From an uncultured Porphyromonadaceae bacterium (GTDB taxonomy: Bacteria > Bacteroidota > Bacteroidia > Bacteroidales > Barnesiellaceae_A), in NCBI GenBank assembly GCA_900542255.1, contig UQMR01000086.1:1-7871 (forward strand): a DNA stretch of 7,871 nucleotides. The letters run 5' to 3'. Both the position numbers and the translations under genes were made by a program. This document shows, in pieces, positions 1 to 6,612 of this stretch. How positions within the stretch are numbered: position 1 is the first letter of the stretch; every line of letters begins with the position of its first letter. The notes beneath the pieces were generated by a model. It did not search any database. It had not been told where the DNA came from and saw nothing but the letters and a program-made list of their open reading frames with translations.

Positions 1-38
1 TGTTAGCAAAGTTAATATTTTATTCTTTGCTGACACAG
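1..38 (-). promoter_or_regulatory. Possible leftward promoter and hairpin at the window edge
   Basis: On the minus strand the bases at 7-14 read TAACTTTG, a match to the Bacteroidota -7 element TAnnTTTG. Nineteen bases upstream, TGTG (34-37) is a three-of-four match to the -33 TTTG. Transcription would leave the window to the left, so a leftward gene probably begins just outside it. The same stretch is an imperfect inverted repeat: TGTTAGCAAAG (1-11) against CTTTGCTGACA (25-35), with one non-Watson-Crick position and a 13-base AT-rich loop. The -7 element lies inside one arm, so the repeat could be a protein-binding site or chance. Nothing else is recognisable between 38 and 141. Confidence 0.3.
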
Positions 39-138
39 TTTAATTTACATCCTCTTTTTTTGTCCGATAGTATAGAAAATGTCAGAACAAGTCTTGACTA
101 TTACACAAAAATAGTTTGACTGATAGCGGTTCCCTTCA

Positions 139-175
139 AAAGAGGAGCCGCTCCTCCATAACAGGGCGGCTCCTC
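139..175 (-). terminator. Rho-independent terminator of the ejection-protein operon
   Basis: GAGGAGCCGC (142-151) pairs perfectly with GCGGCTCCTC (166-175), giving a ten-pair GC-rich stem. Two more inner pairs are possible if a wobble is allowed. On the minus strand the hairpin is followed directly by TTTT, and it lies ten bases beyond the stop codon of the 908-aa gene. This is the expected place and form of an intrinsic terminator for the leftward operon. Confidence 0.8.
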
Positions 176-184
176 CACAGCGGG

Positions 185-2911
185 TTATTTTTTCCTCTTG
201 CGTCTTCGTTCTCTCTCAATGTCGAGGATAGTAGGCATGGGAGAGTCTTTCTTATCCTTTTTGGCGGCCCATTCGGTGCCCTCAATACCGGCCCGTTGTT
301 CATTGACGGTAGCATTGCGCATGTTACGGTCGCTCCTCCTCAACGTAGGGTCTTTCAGACCTTCGCTTCCGGTGTGACCTCTTTTATCATACCGTCTCTT
401 TTCAGCCGTACGGGAGAAACTCTCTTCCACTGCTTTACGCGCTTCGGGAGTAGGCCGATATTGCAAATCCTGCCAAGCGGGATCTGTCATCCGTCTTTCC
501 GCATTCTGCTCTTTCACGATGGTAGGCCCTACACGGTCCAACTCCCTATAATACTCCTGCTCGGTCTCATAAAGGCGGGGCAATCCTCTATGACCTACCA
601 ACTCATGCCGTATGGTGCTGAGTACACCATCGAAATTGAGATAATTGCACATTGACAATACCAGATATATATCTCTATCGCCTACTGTCAGCCCGACGGC
701 ATTGCGACTCTCCTTATTTGCCTTTACACTCTCGGGCAAGTCTTCGAAACGTTTATACACCTTGATGGGCACACCCATCGAAGCCGCCACCTCCTGCAAT
801 ATTTCATTTTGCTCCATGGCGGCTTTATGGCTGTCGCTTTTTCGCAACTTCTCCCAACGATTCCGATAGTCATTGAGTTTTTTCTTGGGAATCTTGTAGT
901 TGTCTTGCATCAGCTCAGCAATACTTTTCCCTTTCACAGCCTCGCGATATGAGCCGGTGACAATGTTGTCAATAGGGATATCTCGGCGTGTTATTTCTCC
1001 GTCGGCCGAATATACGTCGCCCGCTATCGTAGCATCGCCTCCTTTATACTTGATATTGCGTATCTCACTCATGGGGAAACGCTCCTTATACGCACCTTCG
1101 GTACGACTCGCATAATAGATATTATCGTCCTCGTATCGCTTGCGGTGCGTATCATAAGCTCTTACTCCGGCATGGGCACTGCCGGCTACGCCTCCCATCA
1201 CAAAGCCTCCTACAATAGAGTTCATAATGCGTTCCATTTCCGGGAACTCACCCGAATAGATACTCTGCTCTGCTTCCAAAGCGCCACCCGTCATAGCTCC
1301 CGATACCGCCGTCCCTGTAACTTGGTCGGCATAAACTCGCGCCTCTCTTTGCAACACATGCCTTGTCATGGCGTTGAACTCGGCCTGAGCAACCGGGCTG
1401 CTCATCATCTCTGCCATCAGCTTGTCGGCCAAGTCACCCACATTTTTGGGTAAAGCTTTCCCAAGCACCGACGAGTTCAACAATACGTCCATCAACACAT
1501 TGGTTGCAGTGGCTGCTGTCACATACATATTACGGCGTGTATCCGAGACCTTCTCTCCGGTACGACGTTCGTAAGCATCTACCGTCATCTGTGCATCGGC
1601 TATCGTAGTCGCTATATCACTCACTACTACTCCGGCCCCTACCGCCGCGGCTGCCTTGGGGGCAATAGCCGCTGCCAAGGTTACCGGCAGAGCCGCCCCT
1701 ATGATGTTGGCGCCTATATCGGCTACCGTCGCAGCCCCCTCTGTTGTAGGCAACTCGCTATACCTTCGGCTTATCTCCTCCACATCGTGGGTTGCCTCAC
1801 CGGGTGTTTGGGCTTTTTGTTGCAGAACGCTGGGGATTTCGTTCCAGTCTATCCCCTCTTCGCGCAGTCTCTTTACCGAGAGTAAAGCCATAGCCGTCTT
1901 ATTATCGGTCAATCGGGGCGACTTTGCCAACGAATCCATCTGCTGTTGCAGCTTCTCATCACTATCTATGCCGGCTTCTATCACCCGTTGCAAGGCTTGC
2001 CCATACTCCTCGCCCTGCCTCTGCTCGCCGTTTATAAAACGCCTTGCCTGAGCCTCTAAATAGTTCCATGAGAGTCTGATACGCTCAAATGCCACCCGCA
2101 AGCCATCAGCGACACTCGTTGCACGCTCCATATTCCGTTCATCACCCGGTTTTTCAGTCGCAACATCCGGCGATTGTCCCGACTGATATTCTCCATGCGA
2201 TTTATCGGATGAAGAACCTGCCCGTTTGCTAAAATTCCACGGGGTGATATATGACTCCGGTGCCGCATCTTCCGCATTATCCGAATCGTTTGCTTCGGAT
2301 AATCCGTCAAACGACCAATATGGGGGAGTATAATCGTCCATGCTATATCCTATACCCGGAGTGGGTATCGACGATGCAGCGGCTTGTTGTCTATCGGGTG
2401 CGGCCTCCTCGACGGCAACTCCCCGACGGTCTGCTGACATCGACGGCAACCGCAGCCCTGCCCCCTCTGACGCAAGAACGTCGTCATACGCTCCACCGGG
2501 AGGAATATCGCCTCCCGCGCTATAACCAACTCCTGCGGGGGGCACCGGCGAAGAATCGGATTGTGCTCTCGCGGCCCATCGAGAGCCGGGTGAAGCCTCA
2601 TCTCCCTGGCGAATATCCCAAGAACCTACACGAGGGGCAGCCGGCCAATCACCCCGCTGCACAGAGGCAGGCACGGCCTCCGATTCGGGAGCCTCGCCAC
2701 TGTTATTTGCGCGACCCATTCTCCGCATCACCTCCGACTCATCTCTATCCCCGGCAGAATAGCGCTCTCGCGCGGGCAGCGAATCCTCCCTGTCGTCCCT
2801 GTCATCCCACGACACAATCTTATCGAGCAAGTTCTCGGCCGGTATTCCGCTCACATATAGCGGAGCTGCGGTGTTGTATGCCGCTTCATAAAGTCTCTCT
2901 TTTTCTCTCAT
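185..2911 (-). CDS. Large multidomain phage virion/ejection protein with HEXXGH metallopeptidase motif
   Basis: This 908-aa protein is the last gene of the leftward operon. Its ATG overlaps the preceding stop codon (ATGA at 2908-2911), which fixes the start and suggests coupled translation. Residues 1-35 look helical. About 36-265 is acidic, Pro/Gly/Ser-rich and probably disordered, with two related repeats near 120-146 and 180-204. Residues 265-390 are charged and helical. Ala/Gly-rich hydrophobic segments lie at 399-431 and 566-583, the second resembling a glycine zipper. A domain at about 695-790 contains H769-E-L-V-G-H774. The motif HEXXGH is established as a zinc site in M49 dipeptidyl peptidase III, and similar HExxGH-x-G-L motifs occur in large polyvalent phage proteins. 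The tail is strongly basic (RKRKK). I infer a protein packaged in the capsid and ejected with DNA, possibly with peptidase activity. No lytic transglycosylase motif was seen. The phage origin is fairly sure; the exact role is not. Confidence 0.7.
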   Translation of the reverse strand: MREKERLYEAAYNTAAPLYVSGIPAENLLDKIVSWDDRDDREDSLPARERYSAGDRDESEVMRRMGRANNSGEAPESEAVPASVQRGDWPAAPRVGSWDIRQGDEASPGSRWAARAQSDSSPVPPAGVGYSAGGDIPPGGAYDDVLASEGAGLRLPSMSADRRGVAVEEAAPDRQQAAASSIPTPGIGYSMDDYTPPYWSFDGLSEANDSDNAEDAAPESYITPWNFSKRAGSSSDKSHGEYQSGQSPDVATEKPGDERNMERATSVADGLRVAFERIRLSWNYLEAQARRFINGEQRQGEEYGQALQRVIEAGIDSDEKLQQQMDSLAKSPRLTDNKTAMALLSVKRLREEGIDWNEIPSVLQQKAQTPGEATHDVEEISRRYSELPTTEGAATVADIGANIIGAALPVTLAAAIAPKAAAAVGAGVVVSDIATTIADAQMTVDAYERRTGEKVSDTRRNMYVTAATATNVLMDVLLNSSVLGKALPKNVGDLADKLMAEMMSSPVAQAEFNAMTRHVLQREARVYADQVTGTAVSGAMTGGALEAEQSIYSGEFPEMERIMNSIVGGFVMGGVAGSAHAGVRAYDTHRKRYEDDNIYYASRTEGAYKERFPMSEIRNIKYKGGDATIAGDVYSADGEITRRDIPIDNIVTGSYREAVKGKSIAELMQDNYKIPKKKLNDYRNRWEKLRKSDSHKAAMEQNEILQEVAASMGVPIKVYKRFEDLPESVKANKESRNAVGLTVGDRDIYLVLSMCNYLNFDGVLSTIRHELVGHRGLPRLYETEQEYYRELDRVGPTIVKEQNAERRMTDPAWQDLQYRPTPEARKAVEESFSRTAEKRRYDKRGHTGSEGLKDPTLRRSDRNMRNATVNEQRAGIEGTEWAAKKDKKDSPMPTILDIERERRRKRKK

Positions 2912-3225
2912 TGCTGTTCACTCCTTTTACGCAATATCTCGGTTATCATGGCGGGTAATAGCCGCCACACGCGATAACGCTTTGCAAAACAATCTACATC
3001 ATCTACACTGCGCGGCACATACCACGACACCAGTGCCTTATGCACGCGACTGCCTCCGGGCAAAGGTGGCGACGGGCGCATTATCCGGCACATCTCGGCA
3101 AGGGCCTCTTCATCGGGTATTGCCGCCTCGCTTTCGGCAGCACTGCTACCTGCTGTTTCGGCCGCGGCAGCATATCGCTGTTTCAGCTGCGACAACAGCT
3201 CTTTTACACTTTCTTTCCGTCTCAT
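2908..3225 (-). CDS. Small protein of unknown function in the phage ejection-protein operon
   Basis: I do not recognise this 105-aa protein. It begins 12 bases after the stop of the 202-aa gene and ends in a four-base overlap with the 908-aa gene, so it is clearly part of one operon. Residues 1-50 are helical and rich in Ala and Glu, with a basic N-terminus (MRRKES). A Pro/Gly turn (PPLPGG) follows near residue 53. The second half is aromatic and basic (HKALVSWYVPRS, then KRYRVWRLL) and looks folded. There is no signal peptide or membrane segment. By position it falls where T7 has gp15, between gp14 and gp16, but it is far shorter and no homology is claimed. It could be a minor virion protein or a chaperone or adaptor for the large neighbour. 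Confidence 0.75.
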   Translation of the reverse strand: MRRKESVKELLSQLKQRYAAAAETAGSSAAESEAAIPDEEALAEMCRIMRPSPPLPGGSRVHKALVSWYVPRSVDDVDCFAKRYRVWRLLPAMITEILRKRSEQQ

Positions 3226-3237
3226 GGCTTCATGCTT

Positions 3238-3846
3238 TTATTTCGAAAAATAATATCCGCCATTATTGGACTTTCCCGACGATGCGTTATTCCACGACGG
3301 CCTATTCATAAAATCTTCCAGGCGATTCATGAATTGGGTGCTGAACCCCATCAACAGCCGTTGCCGGCTGTCGCTCTTGGCCTTACTCAAAGCCGAGGTA
3401 TCTTCTAAATACTTCGTGGTTGAGGCCGTCATCATGTTATCGAGCTGCATTCGCTGATTGTCATAAAGAGACGCCGCGCGTTCTTTATTGGCCTCATCGG
3501 CAGCGGCCAGCGAACCTGTCACGCTGTCTATCACACGATTGTTGTTTTTCTGAACGGCGGCAACCGCCTCACCCGTGGCTCCGGTCACTGCGGCTTGGCG
3601 TCGGGCCGCCTTGGTCTGCTCTCCCAACTGTTCGCGTACCCGTTTCAGCATATTGCGGGCATTGGCACTGTCGAGGTAGTTGCGGTAGTAATTGCGGTTG
3701 AATGCGGTCGTAGCATTATCCATCTGCCGCTGATAAAGATTACTCATCATGTTTTGGCGAAGCCTCGCCATATCCATCTGCCTGTTATACCCATCTTGCT
3801 CCGACAGGAACGAGATAATGGGCGCGGCATAGTTCATTGGGTTCAT
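3238..3846 (-). CDS. Phage internal virion protein, T7 gp14-like candidate
   Basis: This 202-aa protein is the first gene of the leftward operon, starting at the ATG whose codon is 3844-3846. It is almost entirely helical, Met/Asn/Gln-rich and free of cysteine. Basic coiled-coil segments (about 20-85) precede a Gly/Ala stretch (AAVTGATGEAVAAVQ, about 85-100). A further long helix of the form AADEANKERAASLYDNQR follows, and the tail is Asn/Gly/Ser-rich. This composition and length, with a Gly-Ala hinge between two amphipathic helices, are typical of podovirus internal virion proteins such as T7 gp14 (196 aa), which form part of the DNA-ejection channel. The assignment rests on composition and on its place upstream of a very large virion-type protein, not on a detectable motif. 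A tail or head-associated coiled-coil protein is the main alternative. Confidence 0.7.
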   Translation of the reverse strand: MNPMNYAAPIISFLSEQDGYNRQMDMARLRQNMMSNLYQRQMDNATTAFNRNYYRNYLDSANARNMLKRVREQLGEQTKAARRQAAVTGATGEAVAAVQKNNNRVIDSVTGSLAAADEANKERAASLYDNQRMQLDNMMTASTTKYLEDTSALSKAKSDSRQRLLMGFSTQFMNRLEDFMNRPSWNNASSGKSNNGGYYFSK

Positions 3847-3957
3847 ACAATTTTTTTAGGTTTCACGATTTTAGGTACACTATAACATTCCGTCACAAAG
3901 ATCGCTATCTACCTTTGCCATACCGATGTAATAATATGACAACTCATTTTTTCAGAC
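3847..3957. promoter_or_regulatory. Divergent promoter region between ejection operon and terminase genes
   Basis: This 111-base AT-rich gap separates the two phage transcription units. On the plus strand TACCTTTG (3910-3917) fits the Bacteroidota -7 element TAnnTTTG and would give a leader of about 35 bases before the ATG at 3958. No good TTTG is found 19-21 bases upstream of it. On the minus strand GATCTTTG (3896-3903) is a one-mismatch -7 element serving the ATG at 3846. The two elements are separated by only six bases, so they could compete or share a regulator. The 8-base direct repeat TTTTAGGT occurs at 3854-3861 and 3869-3876, inside the predicted leftward leader, and may be an operator or part of the translation-initiation region. 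Confidence 0.45.
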
Positions 3958-4242
3958 ATGAACCATACTGATAACGAAAAGCTCGAAACATTCGATTTTT
4001 CCGACGCCGGATTGCGCTCCAAGCAATACAAGGCGTTGCATCTTTGCTACGACCAACTGCTGGACGCATTACCGGGCTGCACCAACGAATCGTCTCTTGC
4101 CAAGTGCCTCGAAACCATTCGCAAAGATATCAATGCCGGGAATGCTCCGGCCTCGGCCTCCTCACGGAACTCCATTGCCGACTCGGCCATGCGGTTAGAT
4201 GCCATCAACAAACTTCTCAAAGATCTATCTTATGACGAATGA
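3958..4242 (+). CDS. Candidate small terminase subunit
   Basis: This 94-aa protein lies immediately upstream of the large terminase and overlaps it by 11 bases, so the two are co-transcribed and probably translationally coupled. It is acidic at the N-terminus (NHTDNEKLETFDFSDAG) and then predicted helical throughout, with a Ser/Ala/Asn-rich break near residues 60-72. The final helix (AMRLDAINKLLKDLSYDE) could serve for oligomerisation. Small terminase subunits recognise phage DNA and load the motor, and usually sit just before the large subunit. T7 gp18 is of similar length (89 aa). No clear helix-turn-helix was recognised, so the assignment is by position and size only; a packaging accessory or unrelated small protein is possible. 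Confidence 0.7.
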   Translation: MNHTDNEKLETFDFSDAGLRSKQYKALHLCYDQLLDALPGCTNESSLAKCLETIRKDINAGNAPASASSRNSIADSAMRLDAINKLLKDLSYDE

Positions 4243-6229
4243 AATTTCCATCGGACACATCGACGAAATACTCGCCGAAAACATGCGCCGCAAGCGCCTG
4301 CTGCACACACCCTACAATCCGGCCACAGGGCGCAATGCCTATGGCGACCGCGTTGCCGTAGAGATGCCCGACGCACCCATACCGCTACAATTCGTTCCGC
4401 GGCAGATGCTCGACGAAAACCCTTTCGCCAGATGCCTCGCTCAGGCAGGCTGCATAGACTCTTTTATCCTCGTCCAACTCCACAAAAGCCCCACCTTCGA
4501 ACTTAAAGAAGGGCTATGGAGCAAATGGCTGCAAATACGCATCTGCTACGATTTCGAGTTTTGGGCAGCCATGTTTGTCAAAATCAAGGACAAAAAGAGC
4601 CAGCACGATATCCCCTTCATACTCAACCGGCCGCAGCGGCGGCTGCTGGCCATGCTCGAAGGCATGCGCCTTGCAGGGAAACCGATACGCCTCATCATGC
4701 TGAAAGCACGCCAATGGGGAGGCTCTACCCTTATACAGATGTACATGGCATGGATACAGCTTGTACACCGCAAAAACTGGAACAGCATCATCTGCGCACA
4801 CCTCAAAGACGCCGCTGCGCAAATCAAAGGGATGTATACCAAACTACTCGACAACTACCCTGCCTGGCTCCTCGGCGACGGCGCGCAACCCACCTTCAAA
4901 CCTTTCGAAAAATCGGGCAACACCTCTTACATCGCCAACACGGGCTCTAAAATCACCATCTGCTCGGCCGAGTCGCCCGAGGCTGTACGCGGCAGCGATG
5001 CAGCCATGGCTCACCTCAGCGAGGCCGCTTTCTGGCACAACACCCCTACCCACACGCCCGAGAATCTCATACGCGCCGTATGCGGCAGCATAGCTCTCCT
5101 GCCCTACTCGGTGGTCGTCATAGAGAGTACGGCCAACGGTACGGGAGGATATTTCCACCGCGAATACATGAGAGCCTGCCGGGGCGAAAGCGATAAAACG
5201 CCCATTTTTGTCCCTTGGCACGAAATAGAGATTTACACCACACATCTCGACGACCCCGCAGCCTTTGCCGCCACTCTCAACGAATACGAGTGCCACCTCT
5301 GGCAGCAAGGCGCCACCCTCGAAGCCATCGCCTGGTATCGCGCCAAACGACGCGAATACCACGAGCATGCCGATATGATGGCCGAGTACCCGTCAGACGA
5401 CGTCGAGGCATTCAGCTACTCGGGCGAACGCGTCTTCAACCTGCAAGCCGTACACAATCTCAGGAAGCACTGCCTGCCGCCCCGCTTCACGGGGGAGATG
5501 CATGCAAGAGCCTCTATCGGACGCGACGCCCTGTCGGGGTTGGAGTTTGTAGAGCAACCCGGCGGATTACTGCACATTTGGGAACCTCCCGAAAAGGGCT
5601 TGCGCTTGCGCAACCGCTATATCGTTGCCGTCGATATAGGCGGACGCTCGCAAAAGGCCGACTTCTCGGTCATTGCCGTATTCGACCGCCACGACATGCT
5701 CGATGGCGGCGCACCGGCCATCGTGGCACAATGGCGCGGGCACACCGACCACGACCTTCTCGCATGGAAAGCCGTGCAGATTGCAGCCTACTACGACAAC
5801 GCGTTGCTCGTAGTAGAGAGCAACACGCTCGAAACCGAGTGTACCGAGGAGATGCACTCGGGATATATCCTCGATACCATTGCACAAAACTACCGCAACC
5901 TCTATGCAAGGCGTCACGATGGTGGAGAGATAGGCGCCCACACGCCTCAAAAATGGGGCTTTCACATGAATCGCGCTACGAAGCTCCTGCTCGTCAACCA
6001 CCAAATCAATATCCTGCGACAGAACGGATACATCGAACGCGATGCCGAGGCCTGCCACGAATATGACGTATTCGAGCGCAAGCCCAACGGCAGCTTCGGC
6101 GCCAAAGAGGGAGAACACGACGACATCCTCATAACCCGCTGCATAGGCACTTACATCTGTTGCCAGGAACCGCTTGCAACCGTCAGATACCATCGTCCTG
6201 CACCCCTTATCGGTGAAGCCTCCTTCTGA
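4232..6229 (+). CDS. Phage terminase large subunit (packaging ATPase and nuclease)
   Basis: This 665-aa protein is the DNA-packaging motor: an N-terminal ATPase drives DNA into the prohead and a C-terminal RNase H-like nuclease cuts it. The ATPase shows a variant Walker A, K158-ARQWGGST-166, of the R-Q-x-G-x-S-T type common in terminases. The Walker B strand VVVIES (294-299) carries catalytic E298. The nuclease shows the expected acidic residues: D468 in IVAVDIGG, followed by ADFSVIAVFDR; E529 in LLVVESN; and D630/D631 in EHDDILITR. All key residues are present, so the enzyme appears intact. Start: an in-frame ATG lies at 4199, but the ATG at 4232 (MTNEISIGH) is preferred. It gives a short 11-base overlap with the upstream gene, and the extra 11 residues would be read from within that gene. 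The length is somewhat above T7 gp19 (586 aa). No portal gene follows, which is unusual. Confidence 0.93.
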   Translation: MTNEISIGHIDEILAENMRRKRLLHTPYNPATGRNAYGDRVAVEMPDAPIPLQFVPRQMLDENPFARCLAQAGCIDSFILVQLHKSPTFELKEGLWSKWLQIRICYDFEFWAAMFVKIKDKKSQHDIPFILNRPQRRLLAMLEGMRLAGKPIRLIMLKARQWGGSTLIQMYMAWIQLVHRKNWNSIICAHLKDAAAQIKGMYTKLLDNYPAWLLGDGAQPTFKPFEKSGNTSYIANTGSKITICSAESPEAVRGSDAAMAHLSEAAFWHNTPTHTPENLIRAVCGSIALLPYSVVVIESTANGTGGYFHREYMRACRGESDKTPIFVPWHEIEIYTTHLDDPAAFAATLNEYECHLWQQGATLEAIAWYRAKRREYHEHADMMAEYPSDDVEAFSYSGERVFNLQAVHNLRKHCLPPRFTGEMHARASIGRDALSGLEFVEQPGGLLHIWEPPEKGLRLRNRYIVAVDIGGRSQKADFSVIAVFDRHDMLDGGAPAIVAQWRGHTDHDLLAWKAVQIAAYYDNALLVVESNTLETECTEEMHSGYILDTIAQNYRNLYARRHDGGEIGAHTPQKWGFHMNRATKLLLVNHQINILRQNGYIERDAEACHEYDVFERKPNGSFGAKEGEHDDILITRCIGTYICCQEPLATVRYHRPAPLIGEASF

Positions 6230-6338
6230 CACAACTGAAAAGAAGTTTGTCACAGATTCCCATGTATGGCAACACCTCCCCCATGATGATTGGAACGGAG
6301 GCGATGCGCCTCCCATACCTCCTGCCACATCGAGCAGC
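6230..6338. other. Gene-free spacer after the terminase
   Basis: No supported gene lies between the terminase stop and the tRNA terminator. The only structure seen is a short hairpin, GGAGGCG (6297-6303) with CGCCTCC (6307-6313) around an ATG loop. It is followed by CATACC rather than a T run, so it is a poor intrinsic terminator for the terminase transcript. The phage-host junction could lie in this stretch. Confidence 0.5.
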
Positions 6339-6382
6339 AAAAAAAACAGCGGGCACCCACCAATGGTGGATGCCCGCTGTTT
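6339..6382 (-). terminator. Strong intrinsic terminator of the tRNA-Pro transcript
   Basis: AAACAGCGGGCA (6344-6355) pairs with TGCCCGCTGTTT (6371-6382). After one mismatch the stem continues with CCACC (6357-6361) pairing GGTGG (6365-6369) around a three-base loop. On the minus strand the stem leads into a run of eight T, three bases beyond the tRNA gene. It also faces the rightward terminase transcript as a large hairpin, but there the T run is only the three bases inside the stem, so it works best leftward. Confidence 0.88.
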
Positions 6383-6385
6383 CCG

Positions 6386-6459
6386 TCGGGGTGACAGGAT
6401 TCGAACCTGCGACTCCCTGCTCCCAAAGCAGGTGCGCTACCGGACTGCGCTACGCCCCG
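6386..6459 (-). tRNA. tRNA-Pro (anticodon UGG)
   Basis: Read on the minus strand the gene folds as a full cloverleaf. The acceptor arms are CGGGGCG and CACCCCG, the D arm is GCGC/GCGC, the anticodon stem is CCTGC/GCAGG around TTTGGGA, and the T arm is GCAGG-TTCGAAT-CCTGT. The anticodon TGG decodes proline CCN codons, chiefly CCA. The discriminator base is A and CCA is not encoded. One acceptor pair is broken: C6 faces A67. The outer T-stem pair is G-U. The gene has its own promoter and terminator. Its 3' end faces the phage block, the usual orientation when a tRNA serves as a phage attachment site, though this is not demonstrated here. Confidence 0.95.
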
Positions 6460-6478
6460 TCTTTTGTAAAAAGCGTGG

Positions 6479-6510
6479 CAAATGTACAGCTTTTATTTCA
6501 TACCGGCAAG
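6479..6510 (-). promoter_or_regulatory. Promoter of the tRNA-Pro gene
   Basis: On the minus strand CTTG (6507-6510), 20 bases, then TACATTTG (6479-6486) match the Bacteroidota pattern TTTG-N19-21-TAnnTTTG with one mismatch in the -33 part and none in the -7 part. Transcription would begin near 6472, about 13 bases before the mature tRNA 5' end at 6459. This supports independent transcription of the tRNA. Confidence 0.75.
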
Positions 6511-6612
6511 CAATTAGGAGCTTTTCTCACCTTTTATCGGTATAGAAAACCTCATGGAAAGAAGTATCTCATTTACGACAGCCCCGCAGCAGAGAGAACA
6601 ACCGCGGGAACA

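Larger units (their letters stand above)
139..6229. mobile_element. Phage-derived block (prophage edge or reduced element)
   Basis: The block holds five intact genes in two divergent units: leftward ejection-type virion proteins and a rightward terminase pair. It is bounded on the left by the operon terminator and on the right by a host-type tRNA-Pro gene facing it. The large terminase identifies it as phage material. The 202-aa and 908-aa proteins suggest a podovirus-like, T7- or P22-style internal virion protein module. No integrase, repressor, portal, capsid or tail gene is visible, so the true left boundary is unknown. No copy of the tRNA 3' end was found in the first 185 bases, so an attachment-site pair cannot be shown here. 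Confidence 0.65.

Noticed and set aside
1..185. Search for a second attachment-site copy of the tRNA 3' end
   Set aside because: No stretch resembling bases 6386-6410 was seen on either strand, so no attachment repeat is reported within the window.
185..2911. Lytic transglycosylase or MuF domain in the 908-aa protein
   Set aside because: No convincing motif for either could be read; only the HEXXGH site stood out.
2251..2958. Rightward open frame of 235 codons opposite the 908-aa gene
   Set aside because: It is antisense to the low-complexity N-terminal part of the virion protein, has a proline/arginine-rich biased composition, and lacks a promoter.
4199..4231. Earlier in-frame start for the large terminase
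   Set aside because: It would overlap the upstream gene by 44 bases; the ATG at 4232 gives a short coupled overlap.
5215..6066. Rightward open frame of 283 codons inside the terminase
   Set aside because: It is Arg/Pro/His-rich out-of-frame translation of C-rich terminase DNA, covering the nuclease motifs in the true frame.
6573..6612. CCCGC / GCGGG inverted repeat after the hydrolase stop as a terminator
   Set aside because: The stem is only five pairs with a loop of about 16 bases and has no T run on the minus strand.
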